This document shows positions 28,615-36,877 of a stretch of 40,759 nt of DNA, piece after piece. A program made the translations under genes and the position numbers. Origin of the DNA: Methylophaga sp. (lineage in GTDB: Bacteria > Pseudomonadota > Gammaproteobacteria > Nitrosococcales > Methylophagaceae). The stretch spans positions 1-40,759 of the forward strand of contig NZSL01000017.1 of the NCBI GenBank assembly GCA_002696735.1, in the 5' to 3' direction. The notes beneath the pieces were generated by a model. That model was not told the origin of the DNA. It did no database searches and saw only the letters and a list, made by a program, of their open reading frames with translations. Positions within the stretch are counted from its first letter, which is position 1; each line of letters starts with the position of its first letter.

Positions 28615-28922
28615 CCTATGTTAAAGGCAAAATCGCGCATTTTATCCGCTTTTACAGCTGCCAAACTGAGATTCAGAATAGTTATTAAAAATGAATTTTT
28701 TGAATACTGCCTTACCGGTAAACATAATAGATTCAACGGTTAAGCGTTTTTTTTCCGCTTTCTTAACGTGTTTTTCAAGCAAAAAAAAAGTTGTTATGGT
28801 CAAAATAAATGTGACTTTTTGTTAAATTTTGGGCGTACAATGCGATTAACCCCTTTTTTAAGGGGTAGTGTAAGCTGACTTAGGAGTTAAGTTAGCAGAA
28901 GATTTAAGATATTGAGGTTGAT
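28615..28922 (+). promoter_or_regulatory. 308-bp gene-free leader of the cold-shock gene
   Basis: No gene is seen here. From left to right it holds an AT-rich stretch, a T8 run (28747–28754) inside a small AAGCG/CGCTT hairpin, and an A9 run (28781–28789) that would sit near position -60 of the csp promoter, like an UP element. Then come the promoter and two hairpins in the transcribed leader: CCCCTT/AAGGGG at 28850–28865 and GCTGACTT/AAGTTAGC at 28874–28896 (one wobble). The leader ends in a GAGG ribosome binding site at 28914–28917. A long structured leader is known for cspA-type mRNAs. Confidence 0.6.
28812..28841 (+). promoter_or_regulatory. Putative csp promoter
   Basis: TACAAT (5 of 6) at 28836–28841 is preceded by a weak -35 TGACTT at 28812–28817 with 18-bp spacing and by an A9 tract further upstream. 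The predicted transcript would have an approximately 75-nt leader. Confidence 0.5.
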
Positions 28923-29132
28923 ATGGCAGAGCAAGTTACAGGCACAGTGAAATGGTTCAATGACGCAAAAGGATTCGGTTTTATTGAACGCGCCGATGGT
29001 CCAGATGTATTTGTACATCACAGCGCGATTAAATCAGATGGTTTTAGAACTCTGAAAGAAGGCCAAGCTGTCACTATGGAAGTGACACAGGGTCAAAAAG
29101 GTCCACAAGCGGAAAACGTTGTCCCTAGCTGA
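28923..29132 (+). CDS. Cold-shock domain protein (CspA family)
   Basis: This 69-aa single cold-shock domain binds single-stranded RNA and DNA and melts mRNA structure. RNP1 (KGFGFI, residues 16–21) and RNP2 (VFVHHSAI, 29–36) are intact, and the C-terminus reads [10 protein letters not shown]. Paralogues are usually several per genome, so no letter is assigned. It has its own promoter, a structured leader and a strong terminator, so it is monocistronic. Whether it responds to cold cannot be told from sequence. Confidence 0.95.
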   Translation: MAEQVTGTVKWFNDAKGFGFIERADGPDVFVHHSAIKSDGFRTLKEGQAVTMEVTQGQKGPQAENVVPS

Positions 29133-29153
29133 TAACCAGATCCGATAGACATG

Positions 29154-29187
29154 AAAAGCCGGTTAAGCAATTAACCGGCTTTTTTTT
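29154..29187 (+). terminator. Strong rho-independent terminator after csp
   Basis: A perfect 13-bp stem (core AAGCCGGTTAA / TTAACCGGCTT) with loop GCAA is followed by a run of T residues to 29187. It ends the csp transcript. Confidence 0.93.
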
Positions 29188-29277
29188 GTGCGTTATTCCA
29201 ATTGATAATAATGGATAACTTGACGCTTATAGAGTCATACAGGCACTATCGAAGCTGAACAGGTAAGGATTTACAGC

Positions 29278-30027
29278 ATGAAATTTTCAGTAATGGTTAC
29301 TTCGGCACTTTTTATATTTTTTTTAATGGCAACATCACCCAGCCATGCTGACTGGAAAAAATTCCTCGAAGACTTCAGTAAATCTGGTACTACCGCGCTG
29401 GGCACATCGGAAGGCACGGATTTAAGTTCTGACACGATTGCCAACGGCCTAAAAGAAGCGTTAGAAGTCGGCACCAGAAAAGCTGTCGAAAATGTCAGTA
29501 AAGAGGGAGGTTATCTAAACAACCCGAAAATCCACATTCCATTACCTCCTCGCGTACAACAAGCAGCTGGATTAATGCGTCAGCTGGGCCTGAATAAAAT
29601 GGCAGATGATTTTGAACAAAGTATCAATCGGGCGGCAGAAAAAGCCGCACCACAGGCAACCTCAATCATGATCGATGCTATTAAAAGTATGACCATTGAC
29701 GATGCCCGTAATATTTTGAATGGCGAGAATGATGCTGCCACACGGTTTTTTGAAGATCGTACTCGTGGCAAGCTCGCTGACTTATTTGAGCCTGTAATCG
29801 ATACATCATTGAATGAAGTGGGTGCAACCCGCTATTACAATCAGCTAAACGATAAACTCAGTTCAGTGCCTGTAGTAGGTCAGGAGTTGGATATGGATCT
29901 GCAGGATTATGTAACTGACCAAGCGCTCAATGGATTGTTTGTTATGTTAGCAGAGGAGGAGCAAAAAATCCGTGACAATCCTGCGGCACGTACTTCGGAG
30001 ATTTTGCAGCAGGTTTTTGGCAAATAA
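29278..30027 (+). CDS. DUF4197 family exported protein
   Basis: A 249-aa protein with a signal peptide (MKFSVMVTSALFIFFLMATSPSHA, cleavage after SHA at about residue 24). The mature part is mostly helical and carries the DUF4197 landmarks GLKEALEVGTRKAVENVSKEGGY, IPLPPRVQQAAGLMRQLGL and ALNGLFVMLAEEEQKIRDNPAARTS. The function of DUF4197 is unknown; it is expected in the periplasm. It stands alone between the csp terminator and the next plus-strand gene. Confidence 0.85.
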   Translation: MKFSVMVTSALFIFFLMATSPSHADWKKFLEDFSKSGTTALGTSEGTDLSSDTIANGLKEALEVGTRKAVENVSKEGGYLNNPKIHIPLPPRVQQAAGLMRQLGLNKMADDFEQSINRAAEKAAPQATSIMIDAIKSMTIDDARNILNGENDAATRFFEDRTRGKLADLFEPVIDTSLNEVGATRYYNQLNDKLSSVPVVGQELDMDLQDYVTDQALNGLFVMLAEEEQKIRDNPAARTSEILQQVFGK

Positions 30028-30096
30028 ATAGTTTTTTTACTACTCAGTAAAAGCGCTATGTACTAAAATAAACACAATAAAAATAAGGGAAACAAC

Positions 30097-30861
30097 ATGG
30101 CAAGAAATCACAACCTGAATCTCGCAAGTCAAGGCACCTCATTAAAAGCACTTTTTACCGGTTATTTGGTTGTGGTGGCAGTAGGTTACCTGATGGCAAT
30201 TGTGCAAATTCAGCTTACCCATGGTCTGGCTGACGGTAAATATGGTCTCTCAGTTGATGATATCGTTTACAGCTATTACGGAAACAGAACTAATTCACTG
30301 CTCGAAAATAAACTGCATGGTTCGATGAAACCGATGGCAACCGACGATGAACGTGAAAAAATCATTAGTTGGGTACATGCTGGAGCAACAGAAGAAGCCT
30401 ATGAAAATGACGGCATCAGACAGATTTTTGATGCCAAATGTATTATCTGTCATAACGCTGAAGCTGGTGGTGCCGTTCCAGACTATTCCGATTTCAAACA
30501 GATAAAAGAACGTGCTGTCGTTGATACCGGTGCCAGTATTGCATCACTTGCCCGTGTTTCGCATATTCACTTATTTGGTATCGCCTTTATCTTTATGTTT
30601 GTTGGCTTGATATTCAGTTTGGCAGCAGGTGTACCTAAACCTTTGAAAGTTATCGTCATTTCCATGCCATATATCTTTTTGTTAATCGATATCAGCGCCT
30701 GGTGGTTGACTAAACTGCATCCTAATTTTGCCTGGTTCGTTATCATTGGTGGTGGCGCAATGGCATTATCATTTGCATTTATGTGGGTGGTATCCATGTA
30801 TGAAATGTGGATCTTGCCACGCATCCGCGAAGATAATCGTGATGCGTTATTAGACGAATAA
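30097..30861 (+). CDS. Membrane protein with a CxxCH haem-c site and four predicted TM segments
   Basis: A 254-aa protein with AAGGGA upstream. TM1 lies at about 19–40, then a loop of about 115 residues that ends with CIICH at 115–119, then TM2–TM4 at about 156–178, 183–205 and 211–236. The loop is likely periplasmic because haem c is attached there. A possible Met or His axial ligand for the haem is not obvious. Two histidines at the start of TM2 (SHIHLFG) could bind another haem, as in PuuD-like and other diheme membrane cytochromes. I do not recognise a named family. No partner gene is adjacent; it ends in its own terminator. An electron-transfer role is inferred only from the motif. Confidence 0.75.
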   Translation: MARNHNLNLASQGTSLKALFTGYLVVVAVGYLMAIVQIQLTHGLADGKYGLSVDDIVYSYYGNRTNSLLENKLHGSMKPMATDDEREKIISWVHAGATEEAYENDGIRQIFDAKCIICHNAEAGGAVPDYSDFKQIKERAVVDTGASIASLARVSHIHLFGIAFIFMFVGLIFSLAAGVPKPLKVIVISMPYIFLLIDISAWWLTKLHPNFAWFVIIGGGAMALSFAFMWVVSMYEMWILPRIREDNRDALLDE

Positions 30862-30873
30862 AATAACAAAAAA

Positions 30874-30909
30874 GAGCCGCTGTCTTGTTACCAGGACAGC
30901 GGCTTTTTT
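30874..30909 (+). terminator. Rho-independent terminator after the haem-c membrane protein
   Basis: Stem GCCGCTGTC (30876–30884) / GACAGCGGC (30895–30903) with a 10-nt loop is followed by six T residues. An A-rich stretch precedes it, so it could also work weakly on the other strand. Confidence 0.9.
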
Positions 30910-30913
30910 ATTT

Positions 30914-31042
30914 TAGGGCTTGTTTATCTTTCATCTCCGCCTCTGGTGTGAGCTGAAAAAGCGTCAATCAAGGCACGAGGAGCGCCTTTTGTGAGATACA
31001 TCCATGTATCTCCCCCATTGGCTTGCGTCTGTAAATTTCAGA
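30914..31042. repeat. Intergenic palindrome-rich region, probable dispersed repeat
   Basis: This 129-bp gap before the uup stop contains AAGGC/GCCTT (30970–30988) and a perfect 8-bp palindrome GAGATACA-TCCA-TGTATCTC (30993–31012). Its left end TAGGGCTTGTTTATCTTTCAT resembles the arms of the element at 20560–20606 (18 of 24 bases for one arm). Its right end GTCTGTAAATTTCAGA resembles the other arm. The gap has no open frame of interest. Confidence 0.45.
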
Positions 31043-32935
31043 TTAGGCGTTTTGCAACGCTTCCAGTTCTGCCCATTTATCAAAGGCTGCTTCCAGAGAT
31101 TTTTCTAACTCTGCCATCTGTGTTTGAACTTGTTTAATCTTATTAGCATCCTGCTGATAAAAATCAGCTGCTGCCATTTTTTCTGTTAACGCCGCAATTT
31201 GTTGCTCCAGTCGTTCAATCTCTAGCGGCAACGCTTTCAAATCCAGTTGCTGCTGATACGTTAGTGTCGACTTTTTCTTAACCGATTTTGCAGCAGAAGC
31301 AGGTTCAAGTTTGGCTGCAGGCTTTTCCTGTTTAACAGTCTTTTGGCGTTGTGCCAGCCAATCATCATAACCACCAACATATTCACGGACCTGTTTATCT
31401 TCATCGAATACGATACAACTGGTCACCACATTATTCAGAAAGCTTCGATCATGGCTGACCAACAGCATGGTGCCGGTAAAGCCCAGCAACAAGTCTTCCA
31501 GCAATTCCAGCGTTTCCGCATCCAGATCATTGGTTGGCTCATCCAAAACCAATAAATTGGCTGGCTGAGTAAATAATTTTGCCAGTAAGAGACGGTTACG
31601 CTCACCGCCAGACAAGGCTTTTACCGGTGTTCTTGCACGATCTGGGGTGAACAGGAAATCTTGCAGATAACCAATCACATGTTTAGGACTGCCATTAATT
31701 TCAACAAAGTCTCTACCCTGCCCGACGTTATCTACAACACTGGCCTCTTCATCCAACTGGCTACGTAATTGATCAAAATACGCCACTTGCAGATTAGTAC
31801 CTAAGCGCACCGTACCCGATTGAGGTTCAGCCCGACCCAGTAGAATCGACAGCAACGTACTTTTACCACAGCCATTGGGTCCGATAATACCAATGCGATC
31901 ACCGCGCTGAATGACCGTTGAGAAATCTTTGAATAACTGTCGGCCATCAAAGGCCTGACTGATATTCTCAACTTCGACCACCAGCTTGCCACTCCGATCG
32001 CCTTCCTGGATCTTCATCGACACATTGCCTAACACCTCACGGCGTTGACCACGTTCCCGGCGCAGCTTCTCCAACGCTCTCACCCGTCCTTCATTACGTG
32101 TGCGACGTGCTTTGATGCCCTGACGAATCCAAACTTCTTCCTGAGCCAGTTTTTTATCAAACTGTGCATTTTGCTCTGCTTCGGCCGACAGTAAAGCTTC
32201 ACGTTTCTCCAGAAAGCTTTTGTAATCACCCGGGAAACTCACCAGTTGCCCACGATCCAACTGCACAATACGGGTGGCCAAGGCCTGTAAAAAGCTGCGG
32301 TCATGTGTAATGAACAATAAGGTACCACCATAACTTTTCAGAAAACCTTCTAGCCAGGTGATAGAACTGATATCCAGATGGTTGGTTGGCTCATCCAGTA
32401 ATAAAATATCCGGTTGGCGTACCAGTGCCTGAGCCAGGAGAACCCGTCTTTTCATCCCGCCGGATAAACTGGAAAACTCAACATCTGCATCCAGCGATAA
32501 ACGGGAAATGACGGTTTCAACCTGCTGTTCCAGACTCCAGCCATCCACTGCTTCGAGTTTATGTTGAGCTTTTTCCAGCTTGTTGAGGATTTGTTCACTG
32601 CTATCGTGTTCGAGTTGCTGAACAATATGGTGATATTCCACTAGTAGAGGCCCAACTTCGCCCAGTCCGGCAGCGACAACATCAAACACACTGCCAGCCG
32701 TGCCAGCAGGTACTTCCTGCTCCAGCCGGGCAATTTTCAATTCTTGCAAGCCCACCATCTCACCACCATCAGGGGTGATCTCTCCCGCAATGACTTTCAT
32801 CAAGGTGGATTTACCAGCGCCGTTACGGCCAACCAGACAAACCCGTTCACCTTTATCGAGCTGAAAGTCGACTTTATCAAGTAAATTTGGGCCACCATAA
32901 CTGACGGTCAGCTGTTTTAAAGACAATAATGCCAC
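31043..32935 (-). CDS. uup: ABC-F ATPase, Uup-like
   Basis: A 630-aa soluble protein with two ABC domains: GRNGAGKST, LSGGMKRRV and LLLDEPTNHLD, then GPNGCGKST, LSGGERNRL and LVLDEPTNDLD. An interdomain linker rich in R, E and K precedes the second domain. The tail (about residues 545–630) is a predicted coiled coil after a lysine-rich hinge, as in Uup, which binds branched DNA and affects transposon excision and ribosome function. No membrane domain is encoded, so it is not a transporter. It starts 3 bp after the stop of another ABC-F gene and is probably co-translated. Confidence 0.9.
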   Translation of the reverse strand: MALLSLKQLTVSYGGPNLLDKVDFQLDKGERVCLVGRNGAGKSTLMKVIAGEITPDGGEMVGLQELKIARLEQEVPAGTAGSVFDVVAAGLGEVGPLLVEYHHIVQQLEHDSSEQILNKLEKAQHKLEAVDGWSLEQQVETVISRLSLDADVEFSSLSGGMKRRVLLAQALVRQPDILLLDEPTNHLDISSITWLEGFLKSYGGTLLFITHDRSFLQALATRIVQLDRGQLVSFPGDYKSFLEKREALLSAEAEQNAQFDKKLAQEEVWIRQGIKARRTRNEGRVRALEKLRRERGQRREVLGNVSMKIQEGDRSGKLVVEVENISQAFDGRQLFKDFSTVIQRGDRIGIIGPNGCGKSTLLSILLGRAEPQSGTVRLGTNLQVAYFDQLRSQLDEEASVVDNVGQGRDFVEINGSPKHVIGYLQDFLFTPDRARTPVKALSGGERNRLLLAKLFTQPANLLVLDEPTNDLDAETLELLEDLLLGFTGTMLLVSHDRSFLNNVVTSCIVFDEDKQVREYVGGYDDWLAQRQKTVKQEKPAAKLEPASAAKSVKKKSTLTYQQQLDLKALPLEIERLEQQIAALTEKMAAADFYQQDANKIKQVQTQMAELEKSLEAAFDKWAELEALQNA

Positions 32936-32938
32936 GGA

Positions 32939-34834
32939 TTAAACCTCTGCAGTTTCTGCGTTTTCAAGTATTTCACTGGCTTCAAGCCAGTCCATTTCAG
33001 CCTGTTCCAATGCCGCCTTGGTGGCAGCTTGCTGTTGTAACAGGTCTTTGAGCTTTTCTTTATTGGCCGCTTCATACAGCGTTGTATCAGCGAGTTGTAA
33101 TTCAATTTTGGCAAGTTCAGCATTCTGTTTATCGAGGACTTGCTCTGCCTTTTTAACCTGGTTACGCAAAGGCTGTAATTTCTGACGCTGTTGTGCTGCC
33201 GCCTGTCGATCCAGTTTTTTGCCATTGTTGACGGCAGGACTTTTATCAGCAGACGCATTAACCGTTTCACGGCCTAAACGCAGCTGCCGGTAATCATCAA
33301 GGTCACCTTCAAAAGCAGCGGCTTTGCCATCAGCTACCAGCCAGAGATCATCGGTGACATTGCGCAGGAAATAGCGATCATGCGAGACCACTACTAATGC
33401 TCCTTCGTACTCCTGCAAAGCCATGGTCAACGCCAGCCGCATTTCCAGATCAAGATGATTGGTAGGTTCATCCAATAACAATAAAGCCGGACGCTGATAA
33501 ACCAGCAGGGCCAGAACCAGCCTGGCTTTTTCGCCACCAGAAAATGGTGCAACCGGTTCCAGAGCAGTATCACCATTAAAGCCAAAACCGCCCAGAAAAT
33601 TACGGCAATCCTGTTCGGTCGCCATGGGGTCCAATCGCTGCAAATGCTTCAACGCACTCTCATCAGGACGTAATTGTTCTAATTGGTGTTGGGCAAAATA
33701 GCCGATAACAATATCTTTGCCTTCCCGACGTTTACCACTGAGCGGTTCCAGTTCACCGGCAATCAGTTTGATTAATGTCGATTTACCGGCACCGTTAGGG
33801 CCTAACAAACCAATACGATCGCCGGGAGCAAGGTGGAGCTTGATATTATCAATTAACGGTGTTTGCTGGTAACCAACACTGGCTTTATCCAGCGCTAAAA
33901 TTGGAATGGTTAAACGTCGCGGCTGAAAAAAGCTGAAATGAAACGGCGAATCAACATGCGCCGGAGCGATCTTTTCCATGCGCTCCAAGGCTTTGATACG
34001 ACTTTGAGCCTGCTTGGCTTTAGTCGCTTTTGCCTTGAATCGATTAACAAAATCACGGATGTGGGCGATTTCAGATTGTTGTTTCTGATAAGCCGACTGC
34101 TGATTTGCCAGATGCTCGGCACGAGCGATTTCAAAGTCAGAATAATTACCGGTATACAGTTTGATGCGTTGTTGTTCGATATGGGCGATATGGGTAACCA
34201 CTCGATCGAGAAACTCACGATCATGGGAAATTACCAGCAGCGTTCCCGCATAACTGCGTAGCCATTCTTCTAACCAATAGACAGCTTCGAGATCCAAATG
34301 ATTGGTGGGCTCATCCAGCAACAATAAGTCACTACGGCACATCAATGCCTGGGCAAGGTTAAGTCGCATACGCCAGCCACCTGAAAAGGTTCTGACCGGG
34401 TGTTCCTGCTGCTCAGCAGTAAACCCTAATCCATGCAATAATTTTGCAGCCCGGCTTCTTCCGGTGTATCCATCAATCAAGCCTATTTTGTCATGCAGCT
34501 GGGTTTGCAAATGACCATCATTGTTCTGTTCTGCTTGTGCCAATTGTGTGAGAAGTTGACTCAGTTCAGCATCGCCCTGCAACACATAGTCAAGAGCAGT
34601 TGTATCAACCGCGGGCGTTTCTTGTGCAACATGAGCAATCACCCAGGATTCAGGAAACGTCAGATCACCGCTGTCAGCATGTATTTCATTGCGGATCATC
34701 GCAAACAGACTGGATTTACCGGTGCCATTGGCGCCGGTCAAACCGATACGTTGTCCGGGATGAATCACCAGATTGGCAGCTTCAAACAGTAGTCGGGGTC
34801 CGCGGCGTAAAGAAAGTTGGCTGAAATTTATCAT
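32939..34834 (-). CDS. yheS: ABC-F ATPase, YheS-like
   Basis: A 631-aa protein from the ATG at 34834 (MINFSQLSLRRGPRLLFEAANL); an in-frame start at 34861 would add nine residues that are not family-like. Both ABC halves are complete: GANGTGKSS, FSGGWRMRLNLAQALM, LLLDEPTNHLDLEA, then GPNGAGKST, FSGGEKARLVLALL and LLLDEPTNHLDLEM. The C-terminal charged coiled-coil tail is present. ABC-F proteins of this type act at the ribosomal E site. The name rests on resemblance to E. coli YheS. Confidence 0.87.
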   Translation of the reverse strand: MINFSQLSLRRGPRLLFEAANLVIHPGQRIGLTGANGTGKSSLFAMIRNEIHADSGDLTFPESWVIAHVAQETPAVDTTALDYVLQGDAELSQLLTQLAQAEQNNDGHLQTQLHDKIGLIDGYTGRSRAAKLLHGLGFTAEQQEHPVRTFSGGWRMRLNLAQALMCRSDLLLLDEPTNHLDLEAVYWLEEWLRSYAGTLLVISHDREFLDRVVTHIAHIEQQRIKLYTGNYSDFEIARAEHLANQQSAYQKQQSEIAHIRDFVNRFKAKATKAKQAQSRIKALERMEKIAPAHVDSPFHFSFFQPRRLTIPILALDKASVGYQQTPLIDNIKLHLAPGDRIGLLGPNGAGKSTLIKLIAGELEPLSGKRREGKDIVIGYFAQHQLEQLRPDESALKHLQRLDPMATEQDCRNFLGGFGFNGDTALEPVAPFSGGEKARLVLALLVYQRPALLLLDEPTNHLDLEMRLALTMALQEYEGALVVVSHDRYFLRNVTDDLWLVADGKAAAFEGDLDDYRQLRLGRETVNASADKSPAVNNGKKLDRQAAAQQRQKLQPLRNQVKKAEQVLDKQNAELAKIELQLADTTLYEAANKEKLKDLLQQQAATKAALEQAEMDWLEASEILENAETAEV

Positions 34835-34910
34835 GGCGCGAATTGTATCAAGCCTGCCCATCGGCTGTATTGGATAAATCTCTGCTGTTGGTTAAATCTA
34901 AACAAAAAAT

Positions 34911-35594
34911 CTAAACTGATGACGGTAACTGCCAATCAATAGGTGTTTGTCCGTGTTGCTGTAAATAGTCATTAGCCTGGCTGAAATGCTTGCAACCGAG
35001 AAAACCGCGGTGAGCTGACAATGGTGATGGATGCGGTGCTTTTAAAACCAGATGCCGCTGGTTGTCAATAGCAGCCCCTTTTTTCTGGGCATAACTGCCC
35101 CACAGCATAAACACCACATTATCACGCTGTTGATTGACCACACTGATCACTCGATCAGTAAATTGTTCCCAACCTTTTCCCTGATGCGCATTGGCTTGTC
35201 CATGTTCCACCGTCAATACAGCATTCAGTAATAAAACACCTTGCTTGGCCCAAGCTTCCAGGTAACCATGTTTTGCAGGAGCAATACCAAGGTCATTATT
35301 CAGTTCTTTATAGATATTCATTAACGAAGGTGGAATTGCCACACCGGGTTTGACTGAAAAGCATAAACCATGCGCCTGTCCTGGCTGGTGATAGGGATCC
35401 TGTCCGAGAATGACAACTTTTACGTTAGATAGCGGCGTTGTTTCCAGGGCATGAAACCAGTTGGATGAGTGAGGATATATCACTTTCTGCTGGTTTTTCT
35501 GCTGCTGTAAAAAAGCCTTTAGCTGCTGCATATAAGGCTGTTCAAATTCCCTCTCAAGTAAAGCCTGCCATTCAGGCGCTTTCTGCAGAACCAT
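34911..35594 (-). CDS. ung: Uracil-DNA glycosylase
   Basis: Ung removes uracil from DNA. From the ATG at 35594 the protein is 227 aa; a longer in-frame ATG at 35624 (237 aa) is possible and neither has a strong ribosome binding site. The catalytic water-activating motif GQDPYH has D66, the uracil pocket is GLCFSV, and the DNA-intercalation loop [11 protein letters not shown] is intact. There are 76 bp between ung and yheS with no clear terminator. Confidence 0.95.
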   Translation of the reverse strand: MVLQKAPEWQALLEREFEQPYMQQLKAFLQQQKNQQKVIYPHSSNWFHALETTPLSNVKVVILGQDPYHQPGQAHGLCFSVKPGVAIPPSLMNIYKELNNDLGIAPAKHGYLEAWAKQGVLLLNAVLTVEHGQANAHQGKGWEQFTDRVISVVNQQRDNVVFMLWGSYAQKKGAAIDNQRHLVLKAPHPSPLSAHRGFLGCKHFSQANDYLQQHGQTPIDWQLPSSV

Positions 35595-35827
35595 TTTTGC
35601 TACCCACCCCAAAGTTAAAATCACATCATACTTGCTTCGATTTTATTACTCATCATTGCAACTCAACTATCAGGTTTTCAGTCAGAGCTTATTAATTTGC
35701 AACAATTTGATTTACCCCAGATTATTGAGACGGATAGACAAGTAATATAGTTACTGTTATTTTCAGCAGCTACCATTTGCAGTCAACAAAGGATTGCCGC
35801 AACAGTATCTGCACACAAGGAATCGCG

Positions 35828-36877
35828 ATGGATAATAGCGCCAATGTTTTAATCGTCGATGATGTACCTGACAATATTCAGGTAGCGATGAATTTTCTTA
35901 AGGAAGAGCCTTACAACCTGTCATTTGCCACCCGAGGTCAGGAAGCCCTTGCGCTAATGAAAACGCATGAATATGACCTGATTCTGCTTGATATTATGAT
36001 GCCTGAAATGGATGGTTATGAAGTTTGCCGACGCATCAAGGCAGAACCCCGCCTTCAGGATATCCCGATTATTTTTGTTACGGCCAAGGTCGACGTAGAT
36101 TCGATAAGCCAGGGATTTCATGCTGGCGCAGTCGACTACCTCTGTAAACCGTTTCATGCCGAAGAACTGCTGGCCAGAGTCAATACTCATCTTTCTTTAT
36201 ATCGCGCTAAAAAACTCCTGCAACAAAATAACCTTTCTCTACAGCACAAATACGAACAGAATCAGCAACGGCTGATGACCGAGCTGGAACAGAATCAACT
36301 GGAAATGATTTATGTGCTGACTGAGTTAATGGAGTCAACTTCAGATGAAACCGGCAAACATATTCGTCGGGTAGCCGAGTGTTCCAGGTTATTAGCGTTA
36401 TATCATGAAAGTCTGACAGACGAAGATGCCGATATCCTGTTTCATGCCGCGCCAATGCATGATATTGGTAAAATCACTATTCCCCACTCGATTTTGCATA
36501 AACCCGGTAAACTCACTGAAGATGAATTTGCCATCATGAAAACGCATACCACGCGTGCCTTTAAAATTCTTCATAATTCCAAACGCAAATACACCAAAGC
36601 TGCCGCTATCATCGCTCACCAGCACCATGAAAAATGGGATGGCAGCGGTTATCCCCAAGGACTCAAAGGACAGGATATTCATATCTACGGTCGTATCGTT
36701 GGTTTGATTGACGTGTTTGATGCGTTAATGCATAAACGGGTCTACAAAGAAGCCTGGTCCCTTGAAGACACCTTGGACTACATCAGGAAACATAGCAGTA
36801 GCCAGTTTGATCCCTATCTGGTGAGCATACTGCTGGAACATATTGATGAATTTGTGGCTATTTCCGATCAAAACTAA
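35828..36877 (+). CDS. Response regulator with HD-GYP c-di-GMP phosphodiesterase output
   Basis: A 349-aa protein from the ATG at 35828, preceded by AAGGAA; an in-frame frame start at 35777 lacks such a site. The REC domain (about 7–120) has D11/D12, phospho-acceptor D55 (LLDIMMPEMDG) and K107 (CKPF). A coiled linker (about 125–165) leads to an HD-GYP domain with HD at 211–212 (MHDIGKITIP) and HHEKWDGSGYP at 266–276, the GYP variant intact. Such domains degrade cyclic di-GMP. It overlaps the start of the large hybrid kinase by 32 bp, which suggests a cognate pair. Confidence 0.93.
   Translation: MDNSANVLIVDDVPDNIQVAMNFLKEEPYNLSFATRGQEALALMKTHEYDLILLDIMMPEMDGYEVCRRIKAEPRLQDIPIIFVTAKVDVDSISQGFHAGAVDYLCKPFHAEELLARVNTHLSLYRAKKLLQQNNLSLQHKYEQNQQRLMTELEQNQLEMIYVLTELMESTSDETGKHIRRVAECSRLLALYHESLTDEDADILFHAAPMHDIGKITIPHSILHKPGKLTEDEFAIMKTHTTRAFKILHNSKRKYTKAAAIIAHQHHEKWDGSGYPQGLKGQDIHIYGRIVGLIDVFDALMHKRVYKEAWSLEDTLDYIRKHSSSQFDPYLVSILLEHIDEFVAISDQN

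Noticed and set aside
35625-35827. Promoter candidates upstream of the HD-GYP gene (for example TTGAGA at about 35733 and TTGCAA at about 35697)
   Set aside because: None pairs with a good -10 hexamer at proper spacing; not reported as a feature.
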